Assembly: GCA_902555695.1 (NCBI GenBank)
Contig: CACDTV010000004.1
Span: 1 to 64,000 of the forward strand
DNA from: an uncultured Alphaproteobacteria bacterium
Lineage (GTDB): Bacteria; Pseudomonadota; Alphaproteobacteria; HIMB59
Length of the DNA: 64,000 bases
Reading direction: 5' to 3'
Shown: positions 17,851-27,999 of the stretch, one piece after another
Position numbering within the stretch: the first letter of the stretch is position 1
Layout of the letters: the number at the start of each line of letters is the position of its first letter
Notes under the pieces: generated by a model
The model's database searches: none
What the model was told of the DNA's origin: nothing
Seen by the model: the letters and a program-made list of their open reading frames with translations, nothing else
Translations under genes and position numbers: made by a program

Positions 17851-18874
17851 TCAAAATTTCTGCTATTTGTACAGTGTTTAAAGCAGCTCCCTTTCTTAAA
17901 TTGTCAGACACGCACCAGAAATTAAGACCATTTGGAATAGTAGGGTCTCTTCTAATTCTGCTAACGTAGACAGGGTCTAAACCTGCAGATTCAATCGGAG
18001 TTACGTACCCCTCATCAGCACGGTAATCAATCATTTTTAGACCAGGGGATTTCTTAAAAATTTCTCTTATTTGGTCCTCATCATAAGGCTTTTCAAACTC
18101 GATGTTTACAGCTAGTGAATGAGATATAAATACTGGTACACGAACACAAGTTGCAGTTAGTTCAATGTTTTGATCAAGAATTTTTTTTGTTTCATTGTAC
18201 ATTTTCCACTCTTCTTTGGTTTGACCGTCCTCTAGGAAAACATCTATATGCGGGATAACATTAAAAGCAATTTGTTTAGTAAATTTTTCCTTCACTACTG
18301 CTTCATTTGCATAAATTGATTTAGTTTGATTAAATAATTCATCTGCGGCTTCTTTACCTGCACCAGATACTGATTGATAAGTTGAAACAACAATTCTTTT
18401 AACTTTGAAATGATCATGCAAAGGTTTAACCGCAACTAGCATCCCCATAGTTGAACAATTAGGATTAGAAATGATATTTTTTTTTCTAAAGTCTTTTAGC
18501 GCCTCAGGATTGACCTCAGCGACTACTAATGGGACATCTGGATCTGTTCGAAAATGAGAGGTATTGTCAATTACTATACAACCTTGCTTAGCAGCTTTAG
18601 GAGCAAACTCACTTGAAACTTTCGCACCTGGTGAAAAAATAGCTATGTCAGTATCAGAAAAATCATATTCAGCTAAGTCTGCTACTACAACAGACTTGTT
18701 TTCTCCGTAATCAATTGTGCTTCCTTTAGAACGAGTAGAAGCTAAAGCGATTAAATCAGAATATTGAATTTCTTTTTCATCAATAATATCTAAAACCTCT
18801 CTACCGACATTTCCAGTTGCTCCGACAACAGCAATTTTAGGTTTTTTAGAAGAAGCCAACTTAAATTCTCTCAA
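17828..18874 (-). CDS. asd: aspartate-semialdehyde dehydrogenase
   Basis: This 348-aa enzyme has the NADP-binding motif VVGATGNVGREVL near residue 16 and catalytic Cys140 in SNPNCSTMGM. It reduces aspartyl phosphate to the semialdehyde for lysine/DAP, threonine and methionine synthesis. It is the last gene of the ffh-to-asd chain and its start overlaps the leuB end by 14 bp. Confidence 0.95.
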   Translation of the reverse strand: MREFKLASSKKPKIAVVGATGNVGREVLDIIDEKEIQYSDLIALASTRSKGSTIDYGENKSVVVADLAEYDFSDTDIAIFSPGAKVSSEFAPKAAKQGCIVIDNTSHFRTDPDVPLVVAEVNPEALKDFRKKNIISNPNCSTMGMLVAVKPLHDHFKVKRIVVSTYQSVSGAGKEAADELFNQTKSIYANEAVVKEKFTKQIAFNVIPHIDVFLEDGQTKEEWKMYNETKKILDQNIELTATCVRVPVFISHSLAVNIEFEKPYDEDQIREIFKKSPGLKMIDYRADEGYVTPIESAGLDPVYVSRIRRDPTIPNGLNFWCVSDNLRKGAALNTVQIAEILIKDYLSS

Positions 18875-19943
18875 TTATTAAATCGCCCATTTTAGAACAG
18901 GAAACAAGAGTTTGGTCTTCATTTGTGTAAATGTCTCCAGTTCTGTAACCCTCAGAAAGAATTTTTTGGACAGCACTTTCTACTTTGTTAGATAACTCTG
19001 GTTTATTGAGATTATATTTTAGCATCATAGACAAACTTAAAATGGTAGCGATTGGATTTGCTTTATCTTGACCTGCAATATCAGGGGCACTTCCATGAAC
19101 GGGCTCAAAAAGTCCATGTCTTTTGCCATTTTTTTCTTCTCCTAATGATGCCGATGGTAACATTCCAAGCGAACCAGTGAGCATAGCAGCACAATCACTC
19201 AGCAGATCTCCAAAAAGATTATCTGTAACTATTACATCAAATTGTTTTGGGTTTCTGACAAGTTGCATGGCACAATTATCTGCTAACATATTTTCTAGTG
19301 TAATATCTGAAAAATCTTTATGAGTTTCTTTCACAATCTCTCTCCAGAGTACACCTGTTTCCATAACGTTAGCTTTCTCAACAGATGTTACTTTATTATT
19401 TCTTTTTCTGGCTAAATCAAAAGCAACTCTGGCAATTCTATCGATTTCGTAATCGTAATAAATTTGTGTGTCAATCGCTTTCTTACCATTTGGTGTGTCT
19501 TCAATTCCTCGAGGTTGACCAAAATATACTCCACCAGTCAATTCTCTTACAATCATAATATCTAAATTGTTTACCACTTCATTTTTTAAAGTTGAAGCTG
19601 AAACAAGAGCATCAAAAACTAATGCAGGTCTCAGATTTGCAAAAAGTTCTAATTCTTTCCTCAAACCTAAAAGCCCAGCTTCTGGTCTTTTTGATCTTTC
19701 AACGTCATCCCACTTTGATCCACCAACTGCTCCCAATAATACAGCATCTGAATTTTTTGCTTTCTCTAAAACAGAGTTAGTTAAAGGTTCGCCATTAACA
19801 TCATATGAAGCGCCTCCAACTAAATCTTTTTCATAACTTGCATTAAGACCTTGCTCATTTAATTTTTCAATTACTCTTATGGCTTGATCTGCAACTTCCA
19901 CACCTATGCCATCTCCAGGTAAAACTAAAATTTTAGAACTCAT
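18861..19943 (-). CDS. leuB: 3-isopropylmalate dehydrogenase
   Basis: This 360-aa decarboxylating dehydrogenase has LPGDGIGVEV at the N-terminus, VRELTGGVYFGQPRG near residue 132, VTDNLFGDLLSDCAAM near 240 and FEPVHGSAPDIAGQ near 274. It converts 3-isopropylmalate to 2-oxoisocaproate in leucine synthesis. Directly follows leuD with no gap. Confidence 0.96.
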   Translation of the reverse strand: MSSKILVLPGDGIGVEVADQAIRVIEKLNEQGLNASYEKDLVGGASYDVNGEPLTNSVLEKAKNSDAVLLGAVGGSKWDDVERSKRPEAGLLGLRKELELFANLRPALVFDALVSASTLKNEVVNNLDIMIVRELTGGVYFGQPRGIEDTPNGKKAIDTQIYYDYEIDRIARVAFDLARKRNNKVTSVEKANVMETGVLWREIVKETHKDFSDITLENMLADNCAMQLVRNPKQFDVIVTDNLFGDLLSDCAAMLTGSLGMLPSASLGEEKNGKRHGLFEPVHGSAPDIAGQDKANPIATILSLSMMLKYNLNKPELSNKVESAVQKILSEGYRTGDIYTNEDQTLVSCSKMGDLIIERI

Positions 19944-20552
19944 TTAATTTTTTTTAAATAACCAAGGTTTTTTATTTTTTTTGTCCTCTTCGTATGCATT
20001 AATTTTGTCTTGGTAACCAAGGGTAATGCCTATATCGTCTAATCCCTGCAAAAGTCTTTCTTTTCTGAATTCTTCAATTTCAAAATTGATTGAATGATTG
20101 CCAGCTTTAATGATTTGCTCCGGAAGGTCGATAGTGAACTCAATTTGATTTTTAGCTGCTGTCATTAATTGATCGAGGTTTTCAGGGCTGACAACTATCG
20201 GTAAAATTCCATTTTGAAAGCAATTATTATAGAAAATATCTGCAAAACTTGTTGAAATTACGCTTCTTATTCCAAAATCTTTAAGAGACCAAGGGGCGTG
20301 TTCTCTGCTTGATCCACAACCAAAATTATCACCAGCAACCAAAATTTTTGACTGATCAAAAGGAGATGTATTTAAAACAAAATCTTTAATGAGGTTTCCA
20401 TCGTTATCATATCTCATCTCATAAAACAAACTTACACCAAGACCAGTTCTTTTAATTGTTTTGAGAAATTGCTTTGGGATAATCATATCAGTATCGATAT
20501 TAACAATTGGTAAAGGAGCTGCGATACCTTTTAAAGAATGAAACTTATCCAT
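19944..20552 (-). CDS. leuD: 3-isopropylmalate dehydratase small subunit
   Basis: This 202-aa swivel subunit has [15 protein letters not shown] near residue 18 and [17 protein letters not shown] near residue 73. It forms the isomerase with LeuC and is encoded 1 nt after it. Confidence 0.96.
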   Translation of the reverse strand: MDKFHSLKGIAAPLPIVNIDTDMIIPKQFLKTIKRTGLGVSLFYEMRYDNDGNLIKDFVLNTSPFDQSKILVAGDNFGCGSSREHAPWSLKDFGIRSVISTSFADIFYNNCFQNGILPIVVSPENLDQLMTAAKNQIEFTIDLPEQIIKAGNHSINFEIEEFRKERLLQGLDDIGITLGYQDKINAYEEDKKNKKPWLFKKN

Positions 20553-20553
20553 T

Positions 20554-21963
20554 TTATGTAAAATCTCTTATATCTGAAATGTTTCCCGTAATAGCAGATG
20601 CCGCAGCAAGCTCAGGACTCATTAAATGAGTTCTACCACCTCGGCCTTGTCTACCTTCAAAATTTCTATTGGAAGTTGATGCGCACCTTTCACCTGGTTT
20701 TAATTGATCGGGATTCATACCAAGGCACATTGAACATCCAGCCTCTCTCCATTCGAAGCCAGCATCTTTTAAAATTATATCAATTCCCTCTTCTTCTGCT
20801 TGTTTTTTAACTAAGCCTGATCCTGGTACTATCATTGCTTGAACGTGTGAAGCAATCTTTTTGTCCTTAACAATAGATGCAACTTTTCTTAAATCCTCAA
20901 TTCGACCATTAGTACAAGAGCCTATGAATATTTTATCTAATTTAATGTCTGTAATTTTTGTTCCAGGCTTAAGACCCATATACTCAAGTGATCTTTCAAT
21001 ACTTTTCTTTTTATTTTCTGTTTTAGCACTACTTGGATTTGGCACCGTGCCTTTCACTGACACAACATCCTCAGGGCTGGTTCCCCATGTCACCATTGGG
21101 TCAATTTCTGAACTATCTATAACTATTTCATGATCGTAATTTGCATCATTATCTGAGGGAAGAGATGACCAGTATTCTACTGCTTGATCCCAGTGTTCAG
21201 TTCCAGGGGCATAAGGTCTACCTTTTATATAATTAAAAGTTGTTTGATCTGGGCTAATTAATCCAGCACGAGCACCAGCTTCAATGCTCATATTACAAAT
21301 AGTCATTCTGCCTTCCATAGAAAGGCCCATGATAGATGAACCAGCATACTCAATTACATGACCAGTTCCCCCAGCTGTTCCAATTTTTCCAATTATGTAC
21401 AAGATTAAATCTTTAGAATTTACTCCAAAAGGAAGTTCACCATTGACCGAAATTCTCATATTTTTTGCAGGATTTTGTACAATTGTTTGCGTAGCCAGAA
21501 CATGCTCAACTTCACTTGTACCGATACCAAAAGCGAGAGCTCCGAAAGCTCCATGGGTAGACGTGTGACTGTCGCCACAGACAATTGTCATGCCAGGTTG
21601 GGTAATCCCCTGCTCAGGACCAATGATGTGAACAATACCTTGTCTTTGGTCCATTAAATCAAAATATTGAATTCCATGCTCTTTAGTGTTTTTTGCTAAA
21701 GTTTCGACTTGAATTTTACTTTGTGGGTCTTCAATATTTTGTCTATTTATAGTAGGAACATTATGGTCTGCGACAGCTATCGTAGCCTCTGGTCTATGAA
21801 CGGGACGATTGGATAGTTTTAATCCTTCGAAAGCTTGAGGGCTAGTTACTTCATGAACTAAATGACGATCAATATATAAAAGATTAGTCCCATCTTCTCT
21901 TTGACCGACAAGATGCTCAGACCAGATTTTATCAAAAAGTGTTTTTGGGCCTTGGTTGCTCAA
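20554..21963 (-). CDS. leuC: 3-isopropylmalate dehydratase large subunit
   Basis: This 469-aa aconitase-superfamily subunit carries the 4Fe-4S cysteines in GSCTNGR and [12 protein letters not shown], plus [13 protein letters not shown] near residue 131. With LeuD it isomerises 2- to 3-isopropylmalate. It follows rplS by 10 nt, the common alphaproteobacterial arrangement. Confidence 0.96.
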   Translation of the reverse strand: MSNQGPKTLFDKIWSEHLVGQREDGTNLLYIDRHLVHEVTSPQAFEGLKLSNRPVHRPEATIAVADHNVPTINRQNIEDPQSKIQVETLAKNTKEHGIQYFDLMDQRQGIVHIIGPEQGITQPGMTIVCGDSHTSTHGAFGALAFGIGTSEVEHVLATQTIVQNPAKNMRISVNGELPFGVNSKDLILYIIGKIGTAGGTGHVIEYAGSSIMGLSMEGRMTICNMSIEAGARAGLISPDQTTFNYIKGRPYAPGTEHWDQAVEYWSSLPSDNDANYDHEIVIDSSEIDPMVTWGTSPEDVVSVKGTVPNPSSAKTENKKKSIERSLEYMGLKPGTKITDIKLDKIFIGSCTNGRIEDLRKVASIVKDKKIASHVQAMIVPGSGLVKKQAEEEGIDIILKDAGFEWREAGCSMCLGMNPDQLKPGERCASTSNRNFEGRQGRGGRTHLMSPELAAASAITGNISDIRDFT

Positions 21964-21973
21964 GATAATACTT

Positions 21974-22645
21974 TTAGCTTTTAGTTTCTGCCTCTTCTAT
22001 TTTTTTCTCTACAGGCTTTTCCTCTTTTGGCTCATCTTCAACTTTGGGTTCTTCTTGTGGTGATGATTCCTCTGATTTAGTTTCTTTAATTTCTTCTTTA
22101 GAGTTGTCTTCAGACTTAGGGGCTTCTTGAGATGAAGTTTCCTCTGTTTTGGTCTCTTTAGCTTCTTCCTTTGGTGTTTCGTCAGTTACAGGTGTATCTG
22201 ATTTATTTTCTTCAGTACTAACCTCTGAAATTTCTTCAGCATCTTCGATTGTGGATACAAATTGGTTATCATCATATGCTCGACCGTCAGTTCTTTCTGC
22301 AATTCTTGCTTTTTTGCCAGACAAACCTCTTAGATAATATAATTTAGCTCTTCTTACATCTCCAACTTTTACACGTTCGATTGAGTCGATAACATTACTG
22401 TATAATGGAAAAACCCTTTCAACACCTTCACCACTAGAAATTTTTCTAACAGTAAATGAAGAATTGAGACCGTTATTTTTTTTACCAATACAGACACCTT
22501 GAAATGCTTGCACTCTCTCTTTATTTCCTTCTTTAATCTTAACGTTAACTTTGACAGTGTCACCTGGCGCGAAGTCTGAAACCTTTGAACTTTTTAAAAT
22601 CTGCTGAATTTGTGATTGTTCGTAATTTTTAATAATTTCATTCAT
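21974..22645 (-). CDS. rplS: ribosomal protein bL19 with long acidic C-terminal tail
   Basis: I place the start at 22645 ([10 protein letters not shown]), because GGAG lies 6 nt upstream; an ATG 12 nt further out overlaps that site. The conserved core runs to about residue 125 ([34 protein letters not shown]). A further 100 residues or so are Glu/Lys/Ser/Thr/Pro-rich quasi-repeats ([17 protein letters not shown]), nearly doubling the usual length. The tail is low-complexity and probably disordered. Confidence 0.93.
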   Translation of the reverse strand: MNEIIKNYEQSQIQQILKSSKVSDFAPGDTVKVNVKIKEGNKERVQAFQGVCIGKKNNGLNSSFTVRKISSGEGVERVFPLYSNVIDSIERVKVGDVRRAKLYYLRGLSGKKARIAERTDGRAYDDNQFVSTIEDAEEISEVSTEENKSDTPVTDETPKEEAKETKTEETSSQEAPKSEDNSKEEIKETKSEESSPQEEPKVEDEPKEEKPVEKKIEEAETKS

Positions 22646-22695
22646 TGTGTGCTCCATCCAATATTAATATATGGGTGGTATCAGAGCGGCATATT

Positions 22696-23421
22696 CTACT
22701 CATTTTTGTTTTTTTTTAAATAGTTTTTAAATAAATCTGGTCTATTTTTTTCAGTATTTTCCAACGAATTTTGGTGTTTCCAAAGATCTATATCAGCATG
22801 TTTACCACTCACGAGTATAGAAGGTACTTCTATTTCTGAATGATCAGGGGTTATCCATGGGTTTGGTCTAGTGAATTGATCATGTTCAACTAGTCCATTT
22901 TGAAATGACTCAATAGTGTGGGTATCATTATTTCCGAGAACACCAGGTTGGAGTCTCATTAACGCCTCAATAAATAATAATGATGCTATCTCTCCTCCGT
23001 TTAATATGACATCGCTCACAGAAATTTCTTGAAATTCATAATAGTCAATTACTCTTTGGTCAATGCCCTCATATCTACCATTTAGTAAAATAAAATTTTT
23101 ATTTAAATTATAATTAGTTAATTTTTTTTGAGTGAGTTTTTTACCTTTGGCAGAAAAACATATTTTAATACAGCTATCTAATTCATTTTTATTAAAGTTT
23201 GCTTCGATAGATTTTGAAATTATATCAGGTCTTAATACCATACCTGCGCCACCACTAAATGGTTTATCATCGACAGAGTTCGCAGATAAATCACTGTAAT
23301 CTCTTATGTTGATAGTATTGATTTCGAAATGATTTTTTGACAGAGCTTTGCCCAACAAGCCGTGTTGTAAAATTCCAGGAAAAACTTCCGGAAATAAAGT
23401 AAGAATATTAAATTTTAACAT
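22696..23421 (-). CDS. trmD: tRNA (guanine-N1)-methyltransferase
   Basis: This 241-aa SPOUT enzyme has FSGGAGMVLRPD near residue 56, NGRYEGIDQRVIDYY near 114, and SVSDVILNGGEIAS. It methylates G37 of tRNAs to prevent frameshifting. Its start overlaps the rimM stop by 1 bp. Confidence 0.96.
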   Translation of the reverse strand: MLKFNILTLFPEVFPGILQHGLLGKALSKNHFEINTINIRDYSDLSANSVDDKPFSGGAGMVLRPDIISKSIEANFNKNELDSCIKICFSAKGKKLTQKKLTNYNLNKNFILLNGRYEGIDQRVIDYYEFQEISVSDVILNGGEIASLLFIEALMRLQPGVLGNNDTHTIESFQNGLVEHDQFTRPNPWITPDHSEIEVPSILVSGKHADIDLWKHQNSLENTEKNRPDLFKNYLKKNKNE

Positions 23422-23918
23422 TAATTTTTAATTATAATTTTTTTTTCTTTAATATTTACAAATGGAAAGTTTTGCTCAGTAAATCTGAAAAATTCCTTTT
23501 TTTTACTTTTAATAAAATATATTTCCAATAAATCCCCTGCACCAAAATTTACAACTGAAGCAACCTCTCCAACTCTCTGGTCTTTATTATCAAATACCTC
23601 AAGTCCCTCTAGATCGTGGAAATAATATTCATTTCCTTTTACTGGTGATAGTTGTTCTTTTTTTAAAAAAATTTTTTTATTAACAAACTTTTCAATGTCT
23701 GTTCTATTATTTATTTCGTCGATTGTTATAAGTGGGCTTTTTTTATCAAAAGATACTAGTTTTAAGTTAATAGTTTTTTCATTATCTAAATAAAATTTTT
23801 TAAATTGATTTACATCACGATCATCATTTAAATAACTGTGAAACCTTAGCAGACCCTTAGTTCCTTTAGGTCTGCCAATTACACCAACTTGTATGAAATG
23901 CTTCTCAAAGGGAGTCAC
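23421..23918 (-). CDS. rimM: 16S rRNA processing protein RimM
   Basis: This 165-aa protein has the N-terminal VGVIGRPKGTKGLLRFHSY and a C-terminal PRC-barrel region (YYFHDLEGLEVFD onward). It helps 30S head maturation through uS19. It lies between rpsP and trmD as usual. Confidence 0.95.
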   Translation of the reverse strand: MTPFEKHFIQVGVIGRPKGTKGLLRFHSYLNDDRDVNQFKKFYLDNEKTINLKLVSFDKKSPLITIDEINNRTDIEKFVNKKIFLKKEQLSPVKGNEYYFHDLEGLEVFDNKDQRVGEVASVVNFGAGDLLEIYFIKSKKKEFFRFTEQNFPFVNIKEKKIIIKN

Positions 23919-23924
23919 AAGTAA

Positions 23925-24518
23925 TTACTCTTTAGTTTCGGGTTTATCCTCTGATACCTCAGTTGAACCCTCTTCCTCTTTGGGCTCTTCTTTTGCAGGA
24001 GCTTCTTCTTTCTTTTCCTCCGGCTCAGAAGTCTCTTCTTTCTTCACCTCTTCAGCTGGTTTTTCAACTGCTGCTTCTTCAACAGGCGGTTGCTCCTCTG
24101 TGGTAGTTGCCTCCTCAGTAGGTTTTTCGTCCTCTGCTTTAGCTGCTTCTTCAGTAGCTTTTGCCTCTTCTAAAGCTTTTGATGCTGCTTCTTCTTTTGC
24201 TTTAACTCTTTCTTGAGCCTTTGCCTTTGGTAAATGCTTTTTTGTTTTCTCAGTTATTTTTGGAGCTTCCATCATTCCTAATTCAGAGAGAATTTTTTGA
24301 ACTCTTTCTGTTGGCAGGGCCCCAACCTTAAGCCAATGTTCAGCTCTTTCTTTGCTAAGCATTACTCTTTCCTTATGATCCTTGGGAACCATTGGATTGA
24401 AGTTGCCTATTTTTTCAATGAAGTTACCGTCTCTTGGTGCTCTCTCATCTGCAACCACAATTCTATAGAAAGGTCTTTTTTTTGAACCTCCTCTTGCTAG
24501 TCTTATTTTTGTCGCCAT
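23925..24518 (-). CDS. rpsP: ribosomal protein bS16 with long acidic C-terminal tail
   Basis: The first 80 or so residues are a normal bS16 ([31 protein letters not shown]). Residues from about 95 to 197 are an Ala/Glu/Lys/Pro low-complexity tail ([20 protein letters not shown]) more than doubling the family length. Some alphaproteobacterial bS16 proteins carry extensions, but this one is long. Located 18 nt after ffh. Confidence 0.94.
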   Translation of the reverse strand: MATKIRLARGGSKKRPFYRIVVADERAPRDGNFIEKIGNFNPMVPKDHKERVMLSKERAEHWLKVGALPTERVQKILSELGMMEAPKITEKTKKHLPKAKAQERVKAKEEAASKALEEAKATEEAAKAEDEKPTEEATTTEEQPPVEEAAVEKPAEEVKKEETSEPEEKKEEAPAKEEPKEEEGSTEVSEDKPETKE

Positions 24519-24536
24519 GATTTCTCCCTTCTGTAT

Positions 24537-25889
24537 TTATTCAATCGTTGGCATTTGGTTTCCGCCTAATAAACTTTTTATTTTATTTGCAAAACCTGGT
24601 TTTTGAGCTTGTTTCATAAGTTTTTTAGTTTGCTCAAATTGTTTTAAAAGCCTGTTGACCTCGTGTACCTGTCTACCAGACCCTGTTGCTATTCTTCTTT
24701 TTCTTGAAGCTTTTAATAAATCAGGATCAACTCTTTCTTCTCTTGTCATTGAGCAAATAATTGCAATTTGATGATCAATAACTTTTTCGTCAAAATCTCC
24801 ACTCTCCATCATATTTTTAATTTTGTTGACACCTGGCATGTGTGACATTAGTCCAGACATTCCGCCCATTTTTTTCATTTGAGAAAACTGTTTTAAAAGA
24901 TCATTCATATTGAATTTCCCACTCATCATCTGAGATTGGAGATTTTCCATTTCTTTTTGATCAAAATCTTTTTGTGCTTTTTCAACTAATGAAACAACAT
25001 CTCCCATACCAAGAATTCTAGAAGCTATTCTCTCTGGGTGAAAAACTTCAAAATCTTCAATATTTTCTCCTGATCCAAAGAAACGAATTGGCAAACCTGT
25101 TTGATATTTTGCTGAAAGTGCAACTCCTCCTCTTGGGTCTGCGTCCAATCTTGTTAATATAAATCCAGTAAGTGGTGCTGTGGTGTTAAAAGACTCTACA
25201 ACGCTTAGGGCTTGTTGACCCATCATTGAGTCTAAAACAAGTAAATTCTCTTGTGGTTTTGCCAAATCATGAATTGTTTTCAGTTCTAAAAGTAATTCCT
25301 CATCTGTACTAATTCGACCTGAGGTATCTATAATTAAAACATCCGATAAAAGTTTTTTACTTTGTTCAAGAGCATTATTGACAATATCTTTTATATTTTC
25401 ATTTATTGGCTCAATAAACTGAATATTATTTTTTTGAGATAAAATACGAAGTTGGTCTATAGCGGCTGGTCTTCTTAAATCTGTTGACACAAGTGCTACA
25501 GATTTATTAAGAGAATTTTGACAGTAATGAGCTAGTTTTGCAATTGATGTTGTTTTACCTGCACCCTGCAGACCACACATTAAAAAAGTTGAGGGTTTAT
25601 TTTTAAAGTTTAACTCGCTACTTTGAACGCCAAGTATTTCTGTTAGTTCATCACTTACTATTTTAATTATTTGTTGTCCTGGCTGGACGTTTTCAATTAC
25701 TTTTTGGCCAAGTGCTTTTTCTTGGATTTTTTTAATAAGATCTTTAGATACTTTAAGAGAGACATCTGCCTCTAACAGAGCAACTCTAACCTCTCGCAGG
25801 GTTGTCTCTAAATCTTTTTCAGTGATAGCGCCTTTATTTGAGAGACCTTGAAAAATTCCAGTTATCTTATTTGTTATATTTTCTAACAT
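24537..25889 (-). CDS. ffh: signal recognition particle protein Ffh
   Basis: This 450-aa SRP54 GTPase has the P-loop CGLQGAGKTTSIAKLA near residue 104, DTSGR near 186, DPRGGVAL, and a Met-rich M domain from about residue 300. It targets nascent membrane proteins to FtsY, which is encoded divergently at 27999. First gene of the long minus-strand chain. Confidence 0.96.
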   Translation of the reverse strand: MLENITNKITGIFQGLSNKGAITEKDLETTLREVRVALLEADVSLKVSKDLIKKIQEKALGQKVIENVQPGQQIIKIVSDELTEILGVQSSELNFKNKPSTFLMCGLQGAGKTTSIAKLAHYCQNSLNKSVALVSTDLRRPAAIDQLRILSQKNNIQFIEPINENIKDIVNNALEQSKKLLSDVLIIDTSGRISTDEELLLELKTIHDLAKPQENLLVLDSMMGQQALSVVESFNTTAPLTGFILTRLDADPRGGVALSAKYQTGLPIRFFGSGENIEDFEVFHPERIASRILGMGDVVSLVEKAQKDFDQKEMENLQSQMMSGKFNMNDLLKQFSQMKKMGGMSGLMSHMPGVNKIKNMMESGDFDEKVIDHQIAIICSMTREERVDPDLLKASRKRRIATGSGRQVHEVNRLLKQFEQTKKLMKQAQKPGFANKIKSLLGGNQMPTIE

Positions 25890-25980
25890 TTAAAAAATAA
25901 AAAAAATCGGCGAATGATACTCATCGGCCGACTAATTTTTCCTTTATTTAGTGAGGAATTTATATCACTATAGCTGGTCT

Positions 25981-26793
25981 ATGAAAATACCTTTTATGAA
26001 AGCTCAAGGAGCAGGAAATGACTTTATTATTGTGGATAAAAACGTTGATTTCATTAGAAAGTCAAAAAAGGTTATTAAAAGACTTTGCGACAGGCGTTTT
26101 GGGATAGGTTGCGATCAATTAATTCTATTAAAAAAAATCAGTTCATATTATCAAGTTACATTTTATAACTCAGATGGCTCACTTGGGAAAAATTGTGGGA
26201 ATGGATTGCGATGTGCCTACAAATATTTAGTTGAAGTCAAAAAAGTTAAAAAGGCAGTCATTAAAACTCATAAATTTTTACATTTTGGTAAGAAAACTCA
26301 AAAGGAATACAAAATCAATGTTGGGGAAGTAACTTTAGATTGGAAAAAAATTCCTTTATCAAAAAAAATTGATTCTCAAAGTATTCAAATTAAAAGAATA
26401 AAGATACCTGGGTTAATAAAAATAATGGGGGCAAATATTGGAAACCCTCATTGTGTTGTATTAGTAAAGAATTTAAAGCTAATTAAATTAAATATGTTAG
26501 GGCCTTTACTTGTAAAAAATAAATTATTTCCTGATCAAGCTAATATTACTTTTGTAGAGGTATTAAAAAAATCAAAAGTAAAGGTATTATTTTGGGAGCG
26601 AGGTGGCGGACATACACTAGCATGTGGTTCAGGAACTTGTGCTACTGCTTTTGTTTTAAATCATAATGACTTTGTGTCCTCTAAAATCAAAGTAGTTACT
26701 GAGCGATCAGTATTAAAAACAGAAATCAAGGACAAGATGGTATTCCTTCAAGGCCCTGCAGAGTTAGTTTATCAATCATCGATTAATATTTAA
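25981..26793 (+). CDS. dapF: diaminopimelate epimerase
   Basis: I start at 25981 (MKIPFMKAQGAGNDF). An in-frame GTG at 25951 would add ten residues without family support. This gives 270 aa. Both catalytic cysteines are present, in NCGNGLRCAYK and LACGSGTCATA. It epimerises LL-DAP to meso-DAP for lysine and peptidoglycan. mtaB begins on the next base after the stop. Confidence 0.93.
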   Translation: MKIPFMKAQGAGNDFIIVDKNVDFIRKSKKVIKRLCDRRFGIGCDQLILLKKISSYYQVTFYNSDGSLGKNCGNGLRCAYKYLVEVKKVKKAVIKTHKFLHFGKKTQKEYKINVGEVTLDWKKIPLSKKIDSQSIQIKRIKIPGLIKIMGANIGNPHCVVLVKNLKLIKLNMLGPLLVKNKLFPDQANITFVEVLKKSKVKVLFWERGGGHTLACGSGTCATAFVLNHNDFVSSKIKVVTERSVLKTEIKDKMVFLQGPAELVYQSSINI

Positions 26794-27999
26794 ATGTCTA
26801 AAGTTGTTAATTTTGGATGTCGACTAAATAACTTTGAAGGAAAAAAAATTGAAGAATTATTAGTAAATAATAGTGAAAATATGGTTGTTATAAACTCTTG
26901 TGCCGTCACAAATGAGACTGAGAGGCAGGTAAGACAAACTATTAGAAGAATTAAAAAAGAATATCCTGATAAAAAAATTGTAATGACAGGTTGTGCTTCA
27001 CAAATATCTCCAGATAAGTATTCTTCAATGGCTGAGGTCGATAAGGTTATTGATAATATAAGTAAACTGAAATCAGAAACTTGGACATCCTTACTTGATG
27101 AACAACTCGAAGTAGATTTCAAGGAAGACATATTTGACTCTCCTCAAGATATCCGCCCATCTTTAGATAATAGAAACCTTAACATCAGAGAAAGCCTTGT
27201 AATTCAACAAGGATGCAATCATAGGTGCACATTTTGTATTATTCCTTTTGGTAGAGGTAATAATAGGAGTTTTGATCCTTTTTACTTAATTGATGAGGTG
27301 GAAAGAGTTGTAGAAAATGGTGTCAAAGAAATTGTTTTAACAGGTGTTGATATATCAGATTATGGGAGCGATTTTGATCACAAATATAACATTAGCAATT
27401 TAATTTTAGATATTTTAGATAAAACTAAATTGCAACGTCTTCGACTCTCCTCAATAGACTGTGTTGAAGTTGATGAAAATTTTAATGAAGTACTAAAAGA
27501 TCAAAGAGTAATGCCTCATCTTCACCTTAGTATACAGTCTGGTGATGACATGATACTAAAAAGAATGAAAAGAAGACATAATTCGAAAGATGTATTTCAA
27601 TTTGTTGATCGTTGTAAAAAAATTAGAAAAGATATTTCATTTGGTGCGGATATAATTGCAGGATTTCCTACAGAAACAGATACGATGTTTGAAAATACAT
27701 ACAAACTGTTAAGAGACAACGAAATTTCTCACCTCCACATATTTCCTTTTTCTCCAAAAAACAATACTCCTGCATCAAGGATGCCACAGGTTTCTAAATT
27801 AATTATTAAAAAGAGAGCAAAAATTTTAAGAGATCTTGGTGAATTAATTTTAAAAAAAGTAAAATCCAAACTTTCATTTCCAAGGGAGATACTTATTGAA
27901 GAATTAAATTCAGGATTAGCTATTGGATATGATCAAAATTATATCAAACATAAAGTACCCTTAGTAGGTGTACCCGTTGGAGAAGTTATCAGGATATAA
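26794..27999 (+). CDS. mtaB: tRNA t6A37 methylthiotransferase MtaB
   Basis: This 401-aa radical-SAM methylthiotransferase has three N-terminal cluster cysteines (NFGCRLN, NSCAVTN, TGCASQ) and the radical-SAM motif CNHRCTFC near residue 139, then a C-terminal TRAM-like region. The N-terminal FGCRLN form distinguishes MtaB from MiaB and RimO. It converts t6A to ms2t6A at position 37. The stop overlaps the ftsY start by 1 bp. Confidence 0.9.
   Translation: MSKVVNFGCRLNNFEGKKIEELLVNNSENMVVINSCAVTNETERQVRQTIRRIKKEYPDKKIVMTGCASQISPDKYSSMAEVDKVIDNISKLKSETWTSLLDEQLEVDFKEDIFDSPQDIRPSLDNRNLNIRESLVIQQGCNHRCTFCIIPFGRGNNRSFDPFYLIDEVERVVENGVKEIVLTGVDISDYGSDFDHKYNISNLILDILDKTKLQRLRLSSIDCVEVDENFNEVLKDQRVMPHLHLSIQSGDDMILKRMKRRHNSKDVFQFVDRCKKIRKDISFGADIIAGFPTETDTMFENTYKLLRDNEISHLHIFPFSPKNNTPASRMPQVSKLIIKKRAKILRDLGELILKKVKSKLSFPREILIEELNSGLAIGYDQNYIKHKVPLVGVPVGEVIRI

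Noticed and set aside
23893-24216. Ser-rich plus-strand frame
   Set aside because: It is antisense to the acidic tail of bS16, whose Glu/Ala codons leave the other strand open.
25900-25940. Bulged hairpin between ffh and dapF
   Set aside because: It lies between divergent genes, so termination makes little sense, and the stem has several mismatches.
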